From Sutcliffiella horikoshii DSM 8719 (GTDB lineage Bacteria; Bacillota; Bacilli; Bacillales; Bacillaceae_I), in NCBI GenBank assembly GCA_001648575.1, contig LQXN01000067.1, forward strand, positions 124,001 through 188,000: a stretch of DNA of 64,000 nucleotides, in the 5' to 3' direction. The translations under genes and the position numbers were made by a program. Within the stretch, counting starts at the first letter, position 1. Every line of letters starts with the position of its first letter. A model generated the notes under the pieces. The model saw nothing but the letters and a program-made list of their open reading frames with translations, made no database searches and was not told the origin of the DNA. Positions 7,597 to 17,349 of the stretch are shown piece after piece.

Positions 7597-9102
7597 ATGA
7601 GAAAGAAAGTAATAGTGATTGGTGGCGGCCTTGGTGGATTATCGGCTGCTATACGACTATCCGCTGACGGTTACGATGTCCATGTGATTGAAAAAGGAGA
7701 GCGCCTTGGAGGAAAGTTAAACATTCGTTCCGGCAAGGGGTTTACTTTTGATACTGGTCCATCTATCCTGACGATGCCTTGGGTGTTGGAACAATTGTTT
7801 GCAAGCGCTAAAAGAAATTTACATGATTATATTACCATTGAAAGAGTAGAGCCTCAATGGCGAACCTTCTTTGAGGATGGGACGAAAATAGACGTAACAA
7901 GCGACCTCCCTAAAATGATAGAGCAACTTAGAGAACATTCAGCCAAAGATGCAAACGGATTTTTTGAGTATTTGAATTATTGCAGCAAAATGTATGAGTA
8001 TAGTATGAAGAGCTTTTACAAGAAGAGCCTTTCAGGATTAGGTGAACTTCGGGCACTGCACAATCTGAAAGAACTTATCGGGATGGACCCGATGAAATCG
8101 ATGGATCAAATTACAAAGAAATATTTTGAAGACAAACATCTCCAACAACTTTTTAATTTCATGATCATGTATATCGGCTCTTCTCCTTATCATGCACCTG
8201 CTGTCCTGTCTCAATTAACGCATGTACAACTTGGTCTAGGTATTTACTATGTAAAAGGCGGGATGTATAAAATTGCCGAAGCGATGCAGACCCTTATGGA
8301 TGAGATGGGTGTGACGTACAGCTTAAATTCATCTGTTCGTAAAATTACAACGGATGGAAAAAAAGCAACGGGGATTGTTTTAGAAAACGGTGAAGAAATT
8401 CATGCGGATTTGGTTGTTTCAAATCTTGAAGCGATTCCAACCTATAAAACCTTGTTAAAGGATATTCCAATGGCAAAAAAAGCCTCTGAGGATTTAGAAA
8501 AATTTTCTCCAACTGTTTCCGGCCTTGTATTACTACTTGGTGTAAACAAAGAATATAAGGATTTGGCACATCATAACTTCTTCTTCTCGGAAGATCCGGA
8601 ATTGGAGTTTCACACAATCTTCAACGAAGGCAAGCCGGCAATGGATCCCACAATCTATATCGGTGTATCGTCCAAAACGGATAAAGCCCAAGCTCCAGAA
8701 GGTAAAGATAACTTATTTGTCCTTACCCACGTTCCTCCATTAAAAGAAGGGGAAACATGGGATGAATATAAAGATATCTACCGCGAAAAAGTTCTTTCGA
8801 AATTAGAAAGAATGGGGCTGGACGGGTTATCCTCATCCATTGAGTTCGAATATTGTTTTACTCCTAACGATTTAAAGGATTTATACGGAGCAAACGGAGG
8901 CTCCATCTATGGGGTAGTGACAGACCGCAAAAAGAATGGCGGATTTAAAATCCCTTGCAAAAGTAAGCTGATTGATAACCTGTACTTTACAGGAGGTTCT
9001 ACACACCCAGGCGGTGGAGTACCGATGGTGACACTATCTGGCCAACTGACAGCAGATGCTATTAACGAAGATTGGGAACAAGTAAATAAAAGTATCGGGT
9101 AA
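7597..9102 (+). CDS. CrtP/CrtNb-type carotenoid oxygenase-desaturase (FAD)
   Basis: 501 residues. An N-terminal FAD-binding fold, VIVIGGGLGGLSAAIRLSAD (about 5-24), is followed by EKGERLGGKLN and GPSILTMPWVLEQLF; the C-terminus carries the phytoene desaturase signature GGSTHPGGGVPMVTLSG. Over its length it resembles Staphylococcus 4,4'-diaponeurosporene oxygenase (CrtP, also CrtNb) more than CrtN: EPQWRTFFEDGT, YIGSSPYHAPAVLS and LAHHNFFFSED are recognisable. The expected reaction is oxidation of the terminal methyl group of a C30 carotenoid to aldehyde or acid at the membrane. AAGGAGGAATAAGAATG gives the start. No crtM or crtN lies in the window, so the backbone must be made from elsewhere on the genome or the gene has another substrate. 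Confidence 0.82.
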   Translation: MRKKVIVIGGGLGGLSAAIRLSADGYDVHVIEKGERLGGKLNIRSGKGFTFDTGPSILTMPWVLEQLFASAKRNLHDYITIERVEPQWRTFFEDGTKIDVTSDLPKMIEQLREHSAKDANGFFEYLNYCSKMYEYSMKSFYKKSLSGLGELRALHNLKELIGMDPMKSMDQITKKYFEDKHLQQLFNFMIMYIGSSPYHAPAVLSQLTHVQLGLGIYYVKGGMYKIAEAMQTLMDEMGVTYSLNSSVRKITTDGKKATGIVLENGEEIHADLVVSNLEAIPTYKTLLKDIPMAKKASEDLEKFSPTVSGLVLLLGVNKEYKDLAHHNFFFSEDPELEFHTIFNEGKPAMDPTIYIGVSSKTDKAQAPEGKDNLFVLTHVPPLKEGETWDEYKDIYREKVLSKLERMGLDGLSSSIEFEYCFTPNDLKDLYGANGGSIYGVVTDRKKNGGFKIPCKSKLIDNLYFTGGSTHPGGGVPMVTLSGQLTADAINEDWEQVNKSIG

Positions 9103-9105
9103 CAT

Positions 9106-9140
9106 AAAAATAGCAGCCGACTGGCTGCTATTTTTATTTT
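9106..9140. terminator. Bidirectional terminator, carotenoid gene / spoVK
   Basis: AAAAATAGCAGCC-GACT-GGCTGCTATTTTT has a 13-bp stem with A-rich and T-rich flanks on both strands. It lies between two convergent stop codons and can serve both genes. Confidence 0.9.
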
Positions 9141-9145
9141 GGAAT

Positions 9146-10078
9146 TCATTTAAGAAGGAGGTCCCTCGCTTCAATTGTCATCAATTCATTTTTATGAAAA
9201 CTGTCATGCATTAACAGCCGCATTGCTTGAGTCCTAATGGATTTTTCCAAAACATTTCTTATATAACGGCCATTGCTGAAAGCAGATGGCAATAATACAC
9301 TTTTCATTTGATTAAGGTGCTCCCGCATTTTCCATTCTGCTTCTTTCCCCATGATATATTCACGTTCTTTAAGCATTCGCTGACAGATCTCCATCAACTC
9401 TTCCACTGAATAATCAGGAAAATCGACGATAATCGGAAAACGAGAAATCAGCCCGGGATTCGTTCGCAAAAATTCTTCCATCTCCCGTTGATAGCCTGCA
9501 AGTATTAATATAAAGTCATGCTGTTTATCTTCCATGTGTTTAACAAGGGTATCAATTGCTTCCTTGCCAAAATCCTTTTCCCCTCCCCTTGCAAGCGAAT
9601 AGGCTTCATCTACAAATAATATTCCTCCTAACGCTTTTTTTACAAGATCTCTCGTCTTCTGAGCAGTATGCCCAATATATTCCCCGACAAGATCTGCCCT
9701 TTCCGCCTCAATAAGGTGCCCTTTGGAGAGGACATTCATGTCACAAAACAACTTTCCAATCAACCTGGCAACAGTCGTCTTTCCTGTACCAGGGTTACCT
9801 TTGAACATCATATGAAGCACTTGCCTTTCTGTTTTCAACCCAATCTCTTCCCGCTTTTTATTCACATAAATCCATGCATATATTTCCTTGACCACTTTTT
9901 TCATTTCCTGTAACCCTACCAATTCCCCCATTTCCCGCTCTATTTCCTGCAAGATTACATGGTTGGTAGGAGTAAGCGGTTCCTCTAATGTAGGAACATG
10001 GGTAACTCTCAGTGGCTTTTTTTGTCCATTTAATACGATATTTATTTTCCCATTCTGGTTTTTCATAGGTTGATCCAA
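9146..10078 (-). CDS. spoVK: Stage V sporulation protein K, AAA+ ATPase
   Basis: 310 residues from a TTG start, chosen because GAGGTGG lies 6 bp upstream and the sequence then aligns with known SpoVK (MKNQNGKINIVLNGQK near the N-terminus). A longer frame starts at 10114 without a good ribosome site. It has the CbxX/CfqX-type AAA+ domain: Walker A GNPGTGKTT (about 90-98), Walker B GGILFVDEAYSLARGG, and the pore-region ERADLVGEYIGHTAQKTR. SpoVK is needed in the mother cell for late spore maturation; its substrate is unknown. It lies downstream of hfq as in B. subtilis. Upstream DNA holds several palindromes; CATAATAT at 10223-10230 (minus strand) resembles a sigma-E -10 but no good -35 is seen. 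Confidence 0.93.
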   Translation of the reverse strand: MDQPMKNQNGKINIVLNGQKKPLRVTHVPTLEEPLTPTNHVILQEIEREMGELVGLQEMKKVVKEIYAWIYVNKKREEIGLKTERQVLHMMFKGNPGTGKTTVARLIGKLFCDMNVLSKGHLIEAERADLVGEYIGHTAQKTRDLVKKALGGILFVDEAYSLARGGEKDFGKEAIDTLVKHMEDKQHDFILILAGYQREMEEFLRTNPGLISRFPIIVDFPDYSVEELMEICQRMLKEREYIMGKEAEWKMREHLNQMKSVLLPSAFSNGRYIRNVLEKSIRTQAMRLLMHDSFHKNELMTIEARDLLLK

Positions 10079-10211
10079 GAATGTCCACCTCATTTCCACG
10101 CCAAAATCCGACATATCCTGATGCAGTACACAATTTTTTTTACGATATTCTTCTTAAATCTGCACTATTTCGATTCTCTTCTACAACTTTCATATATTTT
10201 CATCAAACTAT

Positions 10212-10309
10212 TGACAAACTTGTCATATTATGCGCTTTCCCGAGAAATAATTGAGCTTTTCGAGCTCATTATTTCCGTAATAAAACAAATGGAGAGAAAT
10301 TCTCCATTT
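10212..10309. repeat. Three consecutive palindromes upstream of spoVK
   Basis: TGACAA-AC-TTGTCA (10212-10225), GAAATAAT(T)GAGC paired with GCTCATTATTTC (10244-10275), and AAATGGAGA-GAAAT-TCTCCATTT (10287-10309) follow one another in the 306-bp gap between hfq and spoVK. None has a clear T-tract. No reading frame here looks real. Confidence 0.6.
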
Positions 10310-10363
10310 ATTAACTAAATATATGATAATTTGAGAGCTATATGTTTGTTTTATACAAAATAA

Positions 10364-10386
10364 AAAACCAGCATTTAGCTGGTTTT
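10364..10386 (-). terminator. Rho-independent terminator of hfq
   Basis: AAAACCAGC-ATTTA-GCTGGTTTT, a perfect 9-bp stem, followed on the minus strand by TTATTTTG. It overlaps the hfq stop codon and ends the mutS-mutL-miaA-hfq run. Confidence 0.9.
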
Positions 10387-10612
10387 AGGCTTCTGTTTCG
10401 ATTTGTACGTTCTTTGATGGAGAAAAAGTTGAGATGGCATGTTTATAAATCAACTGCTGTTTCCCTTCTGTTTCCAGAAGCACAGTGAAATTATCAAACC
10501 CTTTAATTAATCCACGAAGTTGAAATCCATTCAGCAAGAATACCGTTACACTTGTTCCATCTTTTCTTAATTGATTCAGAACTTGATCTTGGATATTAAT
10601 TGATTGCTTCAT
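10385..10612 (-). CDS. hfq: RNA chaperone Hfq
   Basis: 75 residues, the normal Gram-positive length without the long C-terminal tail. The Sm1 region ([20 protein letters not shown], about 15-34) and the Sm2 signature YKHAIST (about 56-62) are intact. Hfq forms a hexameric ring that binds U-rich and A-rich RNA; in Bacillus its effect on sRNA regulation is modest. AGAGGAGGAAGAATAG precedes the ATG. It follows miaA by 30 bp, the conserved miaA-hfq arrangement. Confidence 0.97.
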   Translation of the reverse strand: MKQSINIQDQVLNQLRKDGTSVTVFLLNGFQLRGLIKGFDNFTVLLETEGKQQLIYKHAISTFSPSKNVQIETEA

Positions 10613-10642
10613 CTATTCTTCCTCCTCTTATCTCTATCTTTC

Positions 10643-11593
10643 TTACTTATTCGCTTCAAGTTGAAGCTTTCCTGCAATAAACGTAAAAATTTGTGATAAC
10701 TTTTGCTCAAAATTCCCATCTGTCATATCAAACCAGGTGACATCCATTTTATTGCGAAACCATGTGAGCTGACGTTTGGCATATCTTCTTGAGTTCTGCT
10801 TTAGATCTTCTATTGCCTGTTCTTTGGAAACCTTCCCATCAAAATATGCATACAGTTCCTTATACCCTATAGCTTGAATGGACTGGCACTCCCGTATGCC
10901 ATTATCATATAAATATTTTACTTCTTCAAATAATCCCTCTTCCACCATCATACCTACTCTGAGATTGATTCGTTCGTACAACACTTCCCTTTCCATTGTA
11001 AGCCCGATAAACGCTACTTCATATAATGGCTCAGGCTGCTGTGTTTCTTGGTACTCAGACATGGTTTTACCCGTTGTATGATAGATTTCCAATGCGCGGA
11101 TGACCCGCCGCACATTATTAGGGTGGATATTCGCTGCACTTTTCGGATCAATTTCTGCGAGCTCGGCATGTAGTTTTTCGAAACCAACCTCTTCACTTCT
11201 TTTTTCAAGCACTCTGCGAACTTCTTCATCTTTGCCACTATCAGAAAAATGATAGTCAAACAAAACAGATTGAATATAAAGGCCAGTTCCTCCAACAATT
11301 ATAGGAAGATGACCCCTTGATGCAATCTCTTCAATTCGGTTGCGGACATCTTGTTGGAATTCAGCAACGGAATAGGCATCAGTCGGTTCCTTGATATCTA
11401 TCAAGTAATGAGGAATCCCCTGCATTTCCTCCTTCTTCACCTTAGCTGTACCAATATCCATACCCTTATATATCTGCATGGAATCCCCGCTGATGATTTC
11501 TCCATTTAAAAGCTTCGCCAATTCCACACTTGTTTTGGTCTTGCCGACTGCTGTCGGTCCGATGATCACAATAACTTTCTGTTTCTCTCCCAA
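10643..11593 (-). CDS. miaA: tRNA dimethylallyltransferase MiaA
   Basis: Transfers a dimethylallyl group to A37 of tRNAs reading UNN codons, the substrate step for MiaB, also encoded in this window (17788-19332). 316 residues with P-loop IIGPTAVGKTKTSVELA (about 10-26), the conserved SGDSMQIYKGMDIGTAK (about 36-52), VGGTGLYI (about 101) and the C-terminal RRYAKRQLTWFRN. The start is TTG, the first possible codon after an in-frame TGA two codons upstream, with GAGTGAG as a modest ribosome site. It is placed between mutL and hfq. Confidence 0.96.
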   Translation of the reverse strand: MGEKQKVIVIIGPTAVGKTKTSVELAKLLNGEIISGDSMQIYKGMDIGTAKVKKEEMQGIPHYLIDIKEPTDAYSVAEFQQDVRNRIEEIASRGHLPIIVGGTGLYIQSVLFDYHFSDSGKDEEVRRVLEKRSEEVGFEKLHAELAEIDPKSAANIHPNNVRRVIRALEIYHTTGKTMSEYQETQQPEPLYEVAFIGLTMEREVLYERINLRVGMMVEEGLFEEVKYLYDNGIRECQSIQAIGYKELYAYFDGKVSKEQAIEDLKQNSRRYAKRQLTWFRNKMDVTWFDMTDGNFEQKLSQIFTFIAGKLQLEANK

Positions 11594-11689
11594 CGCTCAC
11601 TCACTCTCTCAATTAATCTTTATCACAAGATATCATTATACCCATTTACATGTGGTCTCAATCTTGTAGAAAAAATCTTTTTTTTTCTA

Positions 11690-13594
11690 TTACATTACCC
11701 GCTTAAACATCTTTTCCAGTTCGTAAGATGAAAAATGTATGAGGATCGGTCTCCCATGCGGGCATGTAAAAGGATTTTCCGCTTCTCTCAACGTATTTAA
11801 CAAGGCTGAAATTTCATCTTGTCTCAAATGTTGATTCGCCTTGATTGCAGCTTTGCAGCTCATCATTATAGCCGCTTCTTCTCGCAAATCAGCAAGGTTA
11901 ATTTTTTTATTATCTTTTACCAAGTTAATCATTTCATCGATGGTTTCTCTTTCTTCGCCTCGTGGAAACCAAACAGGATGTGCTTTTACAATGAAAGTCT
12001 GATGCCCGAAAGGCTCAAGCCATATGCCAACTTCCTGAAAAACATCCATATTTTCCTCCAAGAACAAATACTCTTCCATGGAGCACTCAATGGTTAAAGG
12101 AACGAGAAGATCTTGTAAATTTCTCTCTTCCCTGCCGAGTTTTTGATAAAAGTATTCATAATTGATCCTTTCTTGTGCGGCATGCTGATCAATCAAATAC
12201 AACCCATTCTCATTCTGAGCCACAATATAGGTCCCATGCATCTGACCAATTGGATATAGAGCAGGTATCCTAGGCTCCTTCTTAAAGGTTTTCTCCCCTA
12301 CGTGATCTTTTACTTTCTCCTGTATAGAAGAGTTGGGTTCCGTTCCTTCATTTTCTGTGGAATCTTCAGAGTCAGTTGGTATGAATGGCTCTTTTTCCTC
12401 ATAGATTTCCAAAGAAGCAAAACGCTCATTCAGTACTGATTCACTTACCGCGCTTTCCCTAACTTCATCGAAAAGGGTAGTTTTTTCCTCTCCAACAGGA
12501 AAAGGTTTATCAGATGGATGACTTTGCTCCAAATTGAATGTCTCCTGAGTAGGTTTCACTTCTGTAGAATAAGTTGCCTGTTTTCTAGGCACATTGGATG
12601 GTATCAACTGCTTTTGCTGAAACTCTTTCTTAACACCATCTGCGATAAGTCGGTAAAGTTCATCTTCCTTGCTGAGCCTAACCTCTAGTTTGGCTGGATG
12701 AACATTGACATCGACAAGGAGTGGATCCATATCCACTTCCAGATACACAATAGGGTATCTCCCTATAGGCAGGAGTGTGTGATACCCCTCTTGGATTGCC
12801 CTGACAATGGTATAGTTCTTTACATATCGTCCATTAATGATAGTGGAAATATAGCTCTTGGAAGCTCGTGTCACTTCCGGCAACGCGATATAACCCTTCA
12901 CTTCAAAGTCTAAAGATTCAAAGCGGATCGGAACCATTTTCTTGGCAATGTTCATCCCGTAAATGGAAGCGAGCACATGCAAACTGTCTCCACTTCCATT
13001 GGTCCCCAACATCCTTTTGCCATTGTGGCTAAGACGGAAGGAAATAGATGGATTCGCCAAAGCCAACCGGTTCACCATATCAGAAATATTGCCTAGTTCG
13101 GTATGGATCGTTTTCATATATTTCAGGCGTGCTGGGGTGTTGAAAAAGAGATGCTGTACAACAATATCTGTTCCTTTTCTGCTGCTTGCAAGCTCATTCT
13201 TTTCGAGGACCCCACCTTTGAAGCTCAAATGTGTTCCTGGGCCTTCCCCTGTGCTTGTTGTTATTTCAAAAAGTGAAACAGATGCAATACTCGGTAGCGC
13301 TTCTCCCCTGAAACCCAATGTCCTGATGCGGAACAAATCGTTTTCATTCTTTATTTTGCTTGTCGCATGGCGTTGAAAGGCTGTCAGGCAATCATCCTGT
13401 TCAATTCCGTCACCATTATCCAAAACGCGGATTTTGGTTAACCCCGCTTCTTCCAGCTCGATTTCGATGATGGTGGAATTGGCATCTATCGCGTTTTCCA
13501 CAAGCTCTTTAACAACAGAAGCAGGTCTTTCAACCACTTCCCCTGCCGCTATTTTATTGGCCAAGCTTTCATCTAACTGGACAATTTTCCCCAT
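11690..13594 (-). CDS. mutL: DNA mismatch repair endonuclease MutL
   Basis: 634 residues. The GHKL ATPase has [12 protein letters not shown] (about 31-42), DNGDGI, and [13 protein letters not shown] (about 94-106). The C-terminal domain keeps the nuclease motif DQHAAQERI and the zinc-site CPHGRP, so this MutL should nick DNA, unlike the E. coli protein. The central linker (about 345-430) is acidic and low in complexity. GGAGGAGATAGAATG marks the start. It lies 21 bp after mutS, together forming the mismatch repair operon downstream of cotE, as in B. subtilis. Confidence 0.97.
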   Translation of the reverse strand: MGKIVQLDESLANKIAAGEVVERPASVVKELVENAIDANSTIIEIELEEAGLTKIRVLDNGDGIEQDDCLTAFQRHATSKIKNENDLFRIRTLGFRGEALPSIASVSLFEITTSTGEGPGTHLSFKGGVLEKNELASSRKGTDIVVQHLFFNTPARLKYMKTIHTELGNISDMVNRLALANPSISFRLSHNGKRMLGTNGSGDSLHVLASIYGMNIAKKMVPIRFESLDFEVKGYIALPEVTRASKSYISTIINGRYVKNYTIVRAIQEGYHTLLPIGRYPIVYLEVDMDPLLVDVNVHPAKLEVRLSKEDELYRLIADGVKKEFQQKQLIPSNVPRKQATYSTEVKPTQETFNLEQSHPSDKPFPVGEEKTTLFDEVRESAVSESVLNERFASLEIYEEKEPFIPTDSEDSTENEGTEPNSSIQEKVKDHVGEKTFKKEPRIPALYPIGQMHGTYIVAQNENGLYLIDQHAAQERINYEYFYQKLGREERNLQDLLVPLTIECSMEEYLFLEENMDVFQEVGIWLEPFGHQTFIVKAHPVWFPRGEERETIDEMINLVKDNKKINLADLREEAAIMMSCKAAIKANQHLRQDEISALLNTLREAENPFTCPHGRPILIHFSSYELEKMFKRVM

Positions 13595-13615
13595 TCTATC
13601 TCCTCCTTTCCTCTA

Positions 13616-16228
13616 TTATTTAGATTTCAACAGTTTTTGAATTTCATATAATTTGTTCAAAGCATCCAACGGTGTTGTATCCAACAATTCCATTTTTTTA
13701 AGCTTCTCTATGGCAAGTTTTTCTCCCTTGGACTTTCTTTCCGCCTGCTTTTCGCCATCATTAAGATCGAAGAAGGAAAGCTGGGACTGTGGATCTTGTT
13801 CCATTATTTTGACATCCTCTTTAGCAGAAGCGACCTCCAAATGATCCACTTTAGGTTGACTTTCCAGCTTTTCCAGAATACTTTGCGCTCTTTGAATCAA
13901 TTCTTTCGGCAGTTCGGCCAATTCGGCAACATGAATCCCGTAACTCTTATCAGCCGGACCATCTTTCATCTTATGCAGAAATACCACTTTACCATTTTGT
14001 TCCACCACACTGACATGAATATTCTTTAGCTTGTCAAGTTCCTTATCTAACGAGGTTAACTCATGGTAGTGTGTAGAGAATAGCGTCTTAGCACCGATTT
14101 TATCATGAATATATTCTATAAGGGCCTGTGCGAGTGCCATTCCATCGTATGTGGAAGTACCACGCCCTATTTCATCAAAAAGAATCAAGCTGTTCTGGGT
14201 AGCATACACAATGGCATTTCTCGCTTCAAGCATTTCTACCATAAAGGTACTCTGACCAGAGATCAAGTCATCTGCAGCCCCTATTCTCGTGAATATTTGA
14301 TCAAAAATAGGCAAGGATGCTTCCTTTGCTGGAACAAAGCAGCCTATTTGAGCAAGGATGGCCGTCAGAGCCACTTGACGCATATATGTGCTTTTACCGG
14401 ACATGTTTGGCCCTGTGATAAGCAACATTTCACTTTCCTTGTCCATCCACGTGTCATTCGGGACATACTCATTGGCATCCATCACTTTTTCCACAACAGG
14501 GTGGCGTCCCTCGGTAATATAGACCTTTCTTTCCTTATTGAAAGTTGGTCTGGTGTAGAACCTTTCTTCACTGATCGTGGCAAAGCATTGCAGTACATCC
14601 ATTTCACTTACCGCTTTCGCAAGCTTCTGCAACCTTGGGATAAAAGCCTTTACTTCTTCACGTAGTTGTAGAAACAGCTCGTATTCCAAAGCGACAATCT
14701 TTTCTTCCGCTTCTAAAATCAGTGTTTCTTTTTCTTTTAACTCTTCTGTGATATAACGCTCTGCATTGGCAAGAGTCTGTTTTCTTTCGTACCTGCCTTC
14801 TGGTAGAGAAGCAATATTCGCTTTTGTTATTTCAATATAATACCCAAAAATTCGATTGTAACCTATTTTCAAAGAACGAATCCCGGTCATATCCCGTTCC
14901 CTTTTCTCTAATTCCGCTATCCAAGTCTTCCCATTCCTTCTGGCATCTCTGTATTTATCAAGTTCTTCATGAAATCCGTCCTTCATCATGTTGCCCTCTT
15001 TAACCGATAATGATGGTTGTTCGATAAGACTATCATGAAGAAGCGTCGTCAGTTCACTGCACTCATCCATATTTTCTAAAATGCTGGTACTTTCCATCGG
15101 CAGTTTTTCCACAAGTGCTTTTAAATGGGGAATCTGGGAAAGTGATTTTCGTAATTGCACAAGGTCCCGAGCATTCACATTTCCAAATGCGACTCTTCCT
15201 GCTAACCTCTCAAGATCATATACTTCCTTTAACAGGTCCCTTATCTCTTGTCTTGTAAAATACTCCTGTATGAGTGTTTCCACCATCTGATGACGTTGTT
15301 CGATTTTTGCGGGATTAATTAAAGGCCTGTCCACCCATTGCTTTAACAGCCTGCCTCCCATGGCGGTAACAGTCTGGTCCAACAACCATAGTAAAGAGCC
15401 TTTTTTCCCTTTGGAACGGATGGTTTCGGTCAACTCCAGATTCCGCTTGGAGAAAAGATCTATTTTCATCGATTGGTCCAACTCAAAGAATCCAGCTGGC
15501 TGAAGATGATCCAAACTTCTTTTCTGGGTTCTTTTTAGATAGTGCAAAAGCCTGCCCACCGTGATTAGAAGCTTTTCCTGTTCTATGTTGTCTACTATAG
15601 TTTGAAATTCAGATGGGATATCCACCGCTTCCTCATGGGAGCATGTGACAACCATTCTTTCTCTGATCATTTGTAAAACATCCATTGGGAATTGCTCCGA
15701 AACGACAATTTCCTTTGCTCCAATGGAATAAACTTCATTTACTAACTGCTGCAGTGGACCAGAAATAATCGTCGTATGTAATTCACCTGTGGAAAGATCG
15801 GCATATGCCAGTCCAAACGTTTCGTCCTCGAAATGAGTGACAGAAGTCAAAAAGTTGTTCTGTTTATCGGATAAACCTTTTGTTTCCATAACTGTACCCG
15901 GGGTAATTAATTGGACAACTTCCCTCTTTACGACCCCCTTCGTCAGTTTCGGGTCTTCCACCTGTTCACAAATAGCCACTTTATAACCTTTTTCAATCAA
16001 TTGATCTATATAGTTAGGAGCCGAATGGTAAGGAACCCCACACATTGGAATTCTTTCTTTTCCTCCACCGTCCCGGCTCGTTAAGGTAATTTCAAGTACT
16101 TGGGATGCTTTTGTTGCATCCTCAAAAAACATCTCGTAAAAGTCGCCAAGGCGGAAAAATAAAAAGGCATCTTGATAGTCTGCCTTCACTCGTAAATATT
16201 GCTGTATCATCGGCGTATAAGAAGCCAT
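13616..16228 (-). CDS. mutS: DNA mismatch repair protein MutS
   Basis: 870 residues from [20 protein letters not shown], preceded by GGGGGATTTTTG; the frame continues 61 codons upstream but that part overlaps the cotE terminator and has no ribosome site. The mismatch-contact motif is [11 protein letters not shown] (about 27-37, Phe-x-Glu). The C-terminal ATPase shows Walker [32 protein letters not shown] and FSTHYHEL. Near the C-terminus SQLSFF is a beta-clamp binding motif, as in B. subtilis MutS. It recognises mismatches and recruits MutL. Confidence 0.97.
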   Translation of the reverse strand: MASYTPMIQQYLRVKADYQDAFLFFRLGDFYEMFFEDATKASQVLEITLTSRDGGGKERIPMCGVPYHSAPNYIDQLIEKGYKVAICEQVEDPKLTKGVVKREVVQLITPGTVMETKGLSDKQNNFLTSVTHFEDETFGLAYADLSTGELHTTIISGPLQQLVNEVYSIGAKEIVVSEQFPMDVLQMIRERMVVTCSHEEAVDIPSEFQTIVDNIEQEKLLITVGRLLHYLKRTQKRSLDHLQPAGFFELDQSMKIDLFSKRNLELTETIRSKGKKGSLLWLLDQTVTAMGGRLLKQWVDRPLINPAKIEQRHQMVETLIQEYFTRQEIRDLLKEVYDLERLAGRVAFGNVNARDLVQLRKSLSQIPHLKALVEKLPMESTSILENMDECSELTTLLHDSLIEQPSLSVKEGNMMKDGFHEELDKYRDARRNGKTWIAELEKRERDMTGIRSLKIGYNRIFGYYIEITKANIASLPEGRYERKQTLANAERYITEELKEKETLILEAEEKIVALEYELFLQLREEVKAFIPRLQKLAKAVSEMDVLQCFATISEERFYTRPTFNKERKVYITEGRHPVVEKVMDANEYVPNDTWMDKESEMLLITGPNMSGKSTYMRQVALTAILAQIGCFVPAKEASLPIFDQIFTRIGAADDLISGQSTFMVEMLEARNAIVYATQNSLILFDEIGRGTSTYDGMALAQALIEYIHDKIGAKTLFSTHYHELTSLDKELDKLKNIHVSVVEQNGKVVFLHKMKDGPADKSYGIHVAELAELPKELIQRAQSILEKLESQPKVDHLEVASAKEDVKIMEQDPQSQLSFFDLNDGEKQAERKSKGEKLAIEKLKKMELLDTTPLDALNKLYEIQKLLKSK

Positions 16229-16317
16229 CAAAAATCCCCCAACTATTGTTTTTTGCTGCTTTATTATATCATATTTTGTCGGGTTGAGGTGATTGGGAAA
16301 AAGCCTCATAAAACATA

Positions 16318-16345
16318 AAAAACCAGGAAGGGCTACCCTCCCGGT
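16318..16345 (-). terminator. Rho-independent terminator of cotE
   Basis: On the minus strand AACCGGGAGGG-TAG-CCCTTCCTGGTT, an imperfect stem with a G-T pair and one bulge, is followed by TTTTTATG. It separates the sporulation gene cotE from mutSL. Confidence 0.8.
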
Positions 16346-16352
16346 TTTCTTC

Positions 16353-16892
16353 TTACTCTTCGTAACCGTCAACGATGAAGTCAGGGTTGAGATCTTCAAA
16401 CTCATCTTCATCTACATCCCAGTCCGTATCGTCCGCCAATGTGTCCGGATGCACTTCGACCGTCACTTTCGTTTCCCCGATAACTTCTGTCAAGAATTCT
16501 CTCTCTACCTGTACATTGATCTTAGCGCCAGATTCATCGATACTTGCTTCTAAGCAGTTTGGTTGCTGAAGGACGCGAGCTATTACTTCGTGGTCATCCC
16601 CCAAACTGTTGTCATCTTTATATTTCAGTCTGACAACATCCTTGTAGGAAACCGTTTCAGTAACTACTTCCGTTTTCGTATTATCACTGTAAGAGAACCA
16701 AACGTTTAGGTCATAACGTCCAATAACTTCTACTGTATCATCCACTTTGTTCGCATCATACGTATGATTAATGACCCAGCATCCTAGAATGCTCGTAGGA
16801 CGATGCGAGGGACTTATCGTATGTTTGGATTGCGTGAACTTTCTACCCTTGCCGGTTACTGCTCTTGTGATAATTTCTCTGTATTCAGACAT
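16353..16892 (-). CDS. cotE: Outer spore coat morphogenetic protein CotE
   Basis: 179 residues from [12 protein letters not shown], the known N-terminus, preceded by GAGGAGGG. CotE is made in the mother cell, forms a shell around the forespore and is needed to attach the outer coat. The conserved core includes [14 protein letters not shown] (about 36-49), [19 protein letters not shown] and [10 protein letters not shown], and the C-terminus is highly acidic ([18 protein letters not shown]), as in the family. Two promoter-like sequences upstream (sigma-E and sigma-K types) match its known double control in B. subtilis. Confidence 0.96.
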   Translation of the reverse strand: MSEYREIITRAVTGKGRKFTQSKHTISPSHRPTSILGCWVINHTYDANKVDDTVEVIGRYDLNVWFSYSDNTKTEVVTETVSYKDVVRLKYKDDNSLGDDHEVIARVLQQPNCLEASIDESGAKINVQVEREFLTEVIGETKVTVEVHPDTLADDTDWDVDEDEFEDLNPDFIVDGYEE

Positions 16893-16927
16893 GCGAGCAT
16901 ACACCCTCCTCATTACAATCTTCATTT

Positions 16928-16955
16928 CATCCTATGCGGTTTAAATGACAATTGT
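16928..16955 (-). promoter_or_regulatory. Sigma-K-like promoter of cotE (P2)
   Basis: On the minus strand AC, 17 bp, then CATAGGATG resembles the sigma-K pattern AC-N17-CATANNNTA with one mismatch in the last position. It lies about 36 bp before the cotE start. Confidence 0.55.
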
Positions 16956-17012
16956 GTTTTACTTGATTCTAAAACAGAACAAGATGATTTCTTACACATT
17001 AACGTATAGTTC

Positions 17013-17041
17013 ATTGTATGCAAGCTTTTCTGGATATGTGC
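17013..17041 (-). promoter_or_regulatory. Sigma-E-like promoter of cotE (P1)
   Basis: CATACAAT (minus strand, 17013-17020) is a perfect sigma-E -10. About 14 bp upstream GCACATA is a weak match to the -35. The leader to cotE would be about 115 nt. Confidence 0.6.
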
Positions 17042-17142
17042 CTAATTTTTGAAAAAATCAAAAGCAAGCTGTAACAGGCTCAGGAACAAGAAAAACCGGG
17101 GCAAAAAACCGCCCGGTCCTTTAGTTCATCGTTAGTTATGTG

Positions 17143-17300
17143 CCGCTGTTCCTTTCCGCAAATGGCTTGCTTTCCCCGGAGCGACCTTGAGCCTCCTCGC
17201 TGCGCTGCGTGGTCTCATGATTGTCTCTACTCCCCCGGGAGGAAGGGACTAAGTAAAGGAGGCTTACAGAACGCCTTCGGATAAGTGAAAAGCCTGGAAC
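17143..17300 (+). repeat. GC-rich dispersed Bacillaceae intergenic repeat, copy A
   Basis: The gap 16893-17349 holds, beyond the cotE promoters, a GC-rich block with GAGCCTCCTCG, GTGGTCTCATGA, CTCCCCCGGGAGGAAG and GCCTGGAACG. The same words recur at 38724-38820, 38929-39055 and 58829-59018. This is a recurrent type of intergenic repeat in Bacillaceae genomes; no protein is encoded. Confidence 0.75.
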
Positions 17301-17304
17301 GAAA

Positions 17305-17335
17305 AAAAGCATGGATGAGAAGACATCCATACTTT
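17305..17335 (-). terminator. Rho-independent terminator of ricA
   Basis: On the minus strand AAAGTATGGATG-TCTTCT-CATCCATGCTTT, a 12-bp stem with one G-T pair, continues into TTTTTTCG. It lies 15 bp after the ricA stop codon. Confidence 0.9.
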
Positions 17336-17349
17336 CGTATTATTATTTA

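Noticed and set aside
10070-10318. 82-aa plus-strand reading frame overlapping the spoVK start
   Set aside because: Hydrophobic and AT-driven, it crosses three palindromes and has no ribosome site.
16229-16411. 61-codon N-terminal extension of MutS
   Set aside because: It crosses the cotE terminator, lacks a ribosome site, and the ATG at 16228 has GGGGGA upstream and matches known MutS N-termini.
17136-17330. 64-aa minus-strand reading frame
   Set aside because: It spans the dispersed GC-rich repeat and the ricA terminator, and has no family resemblance.
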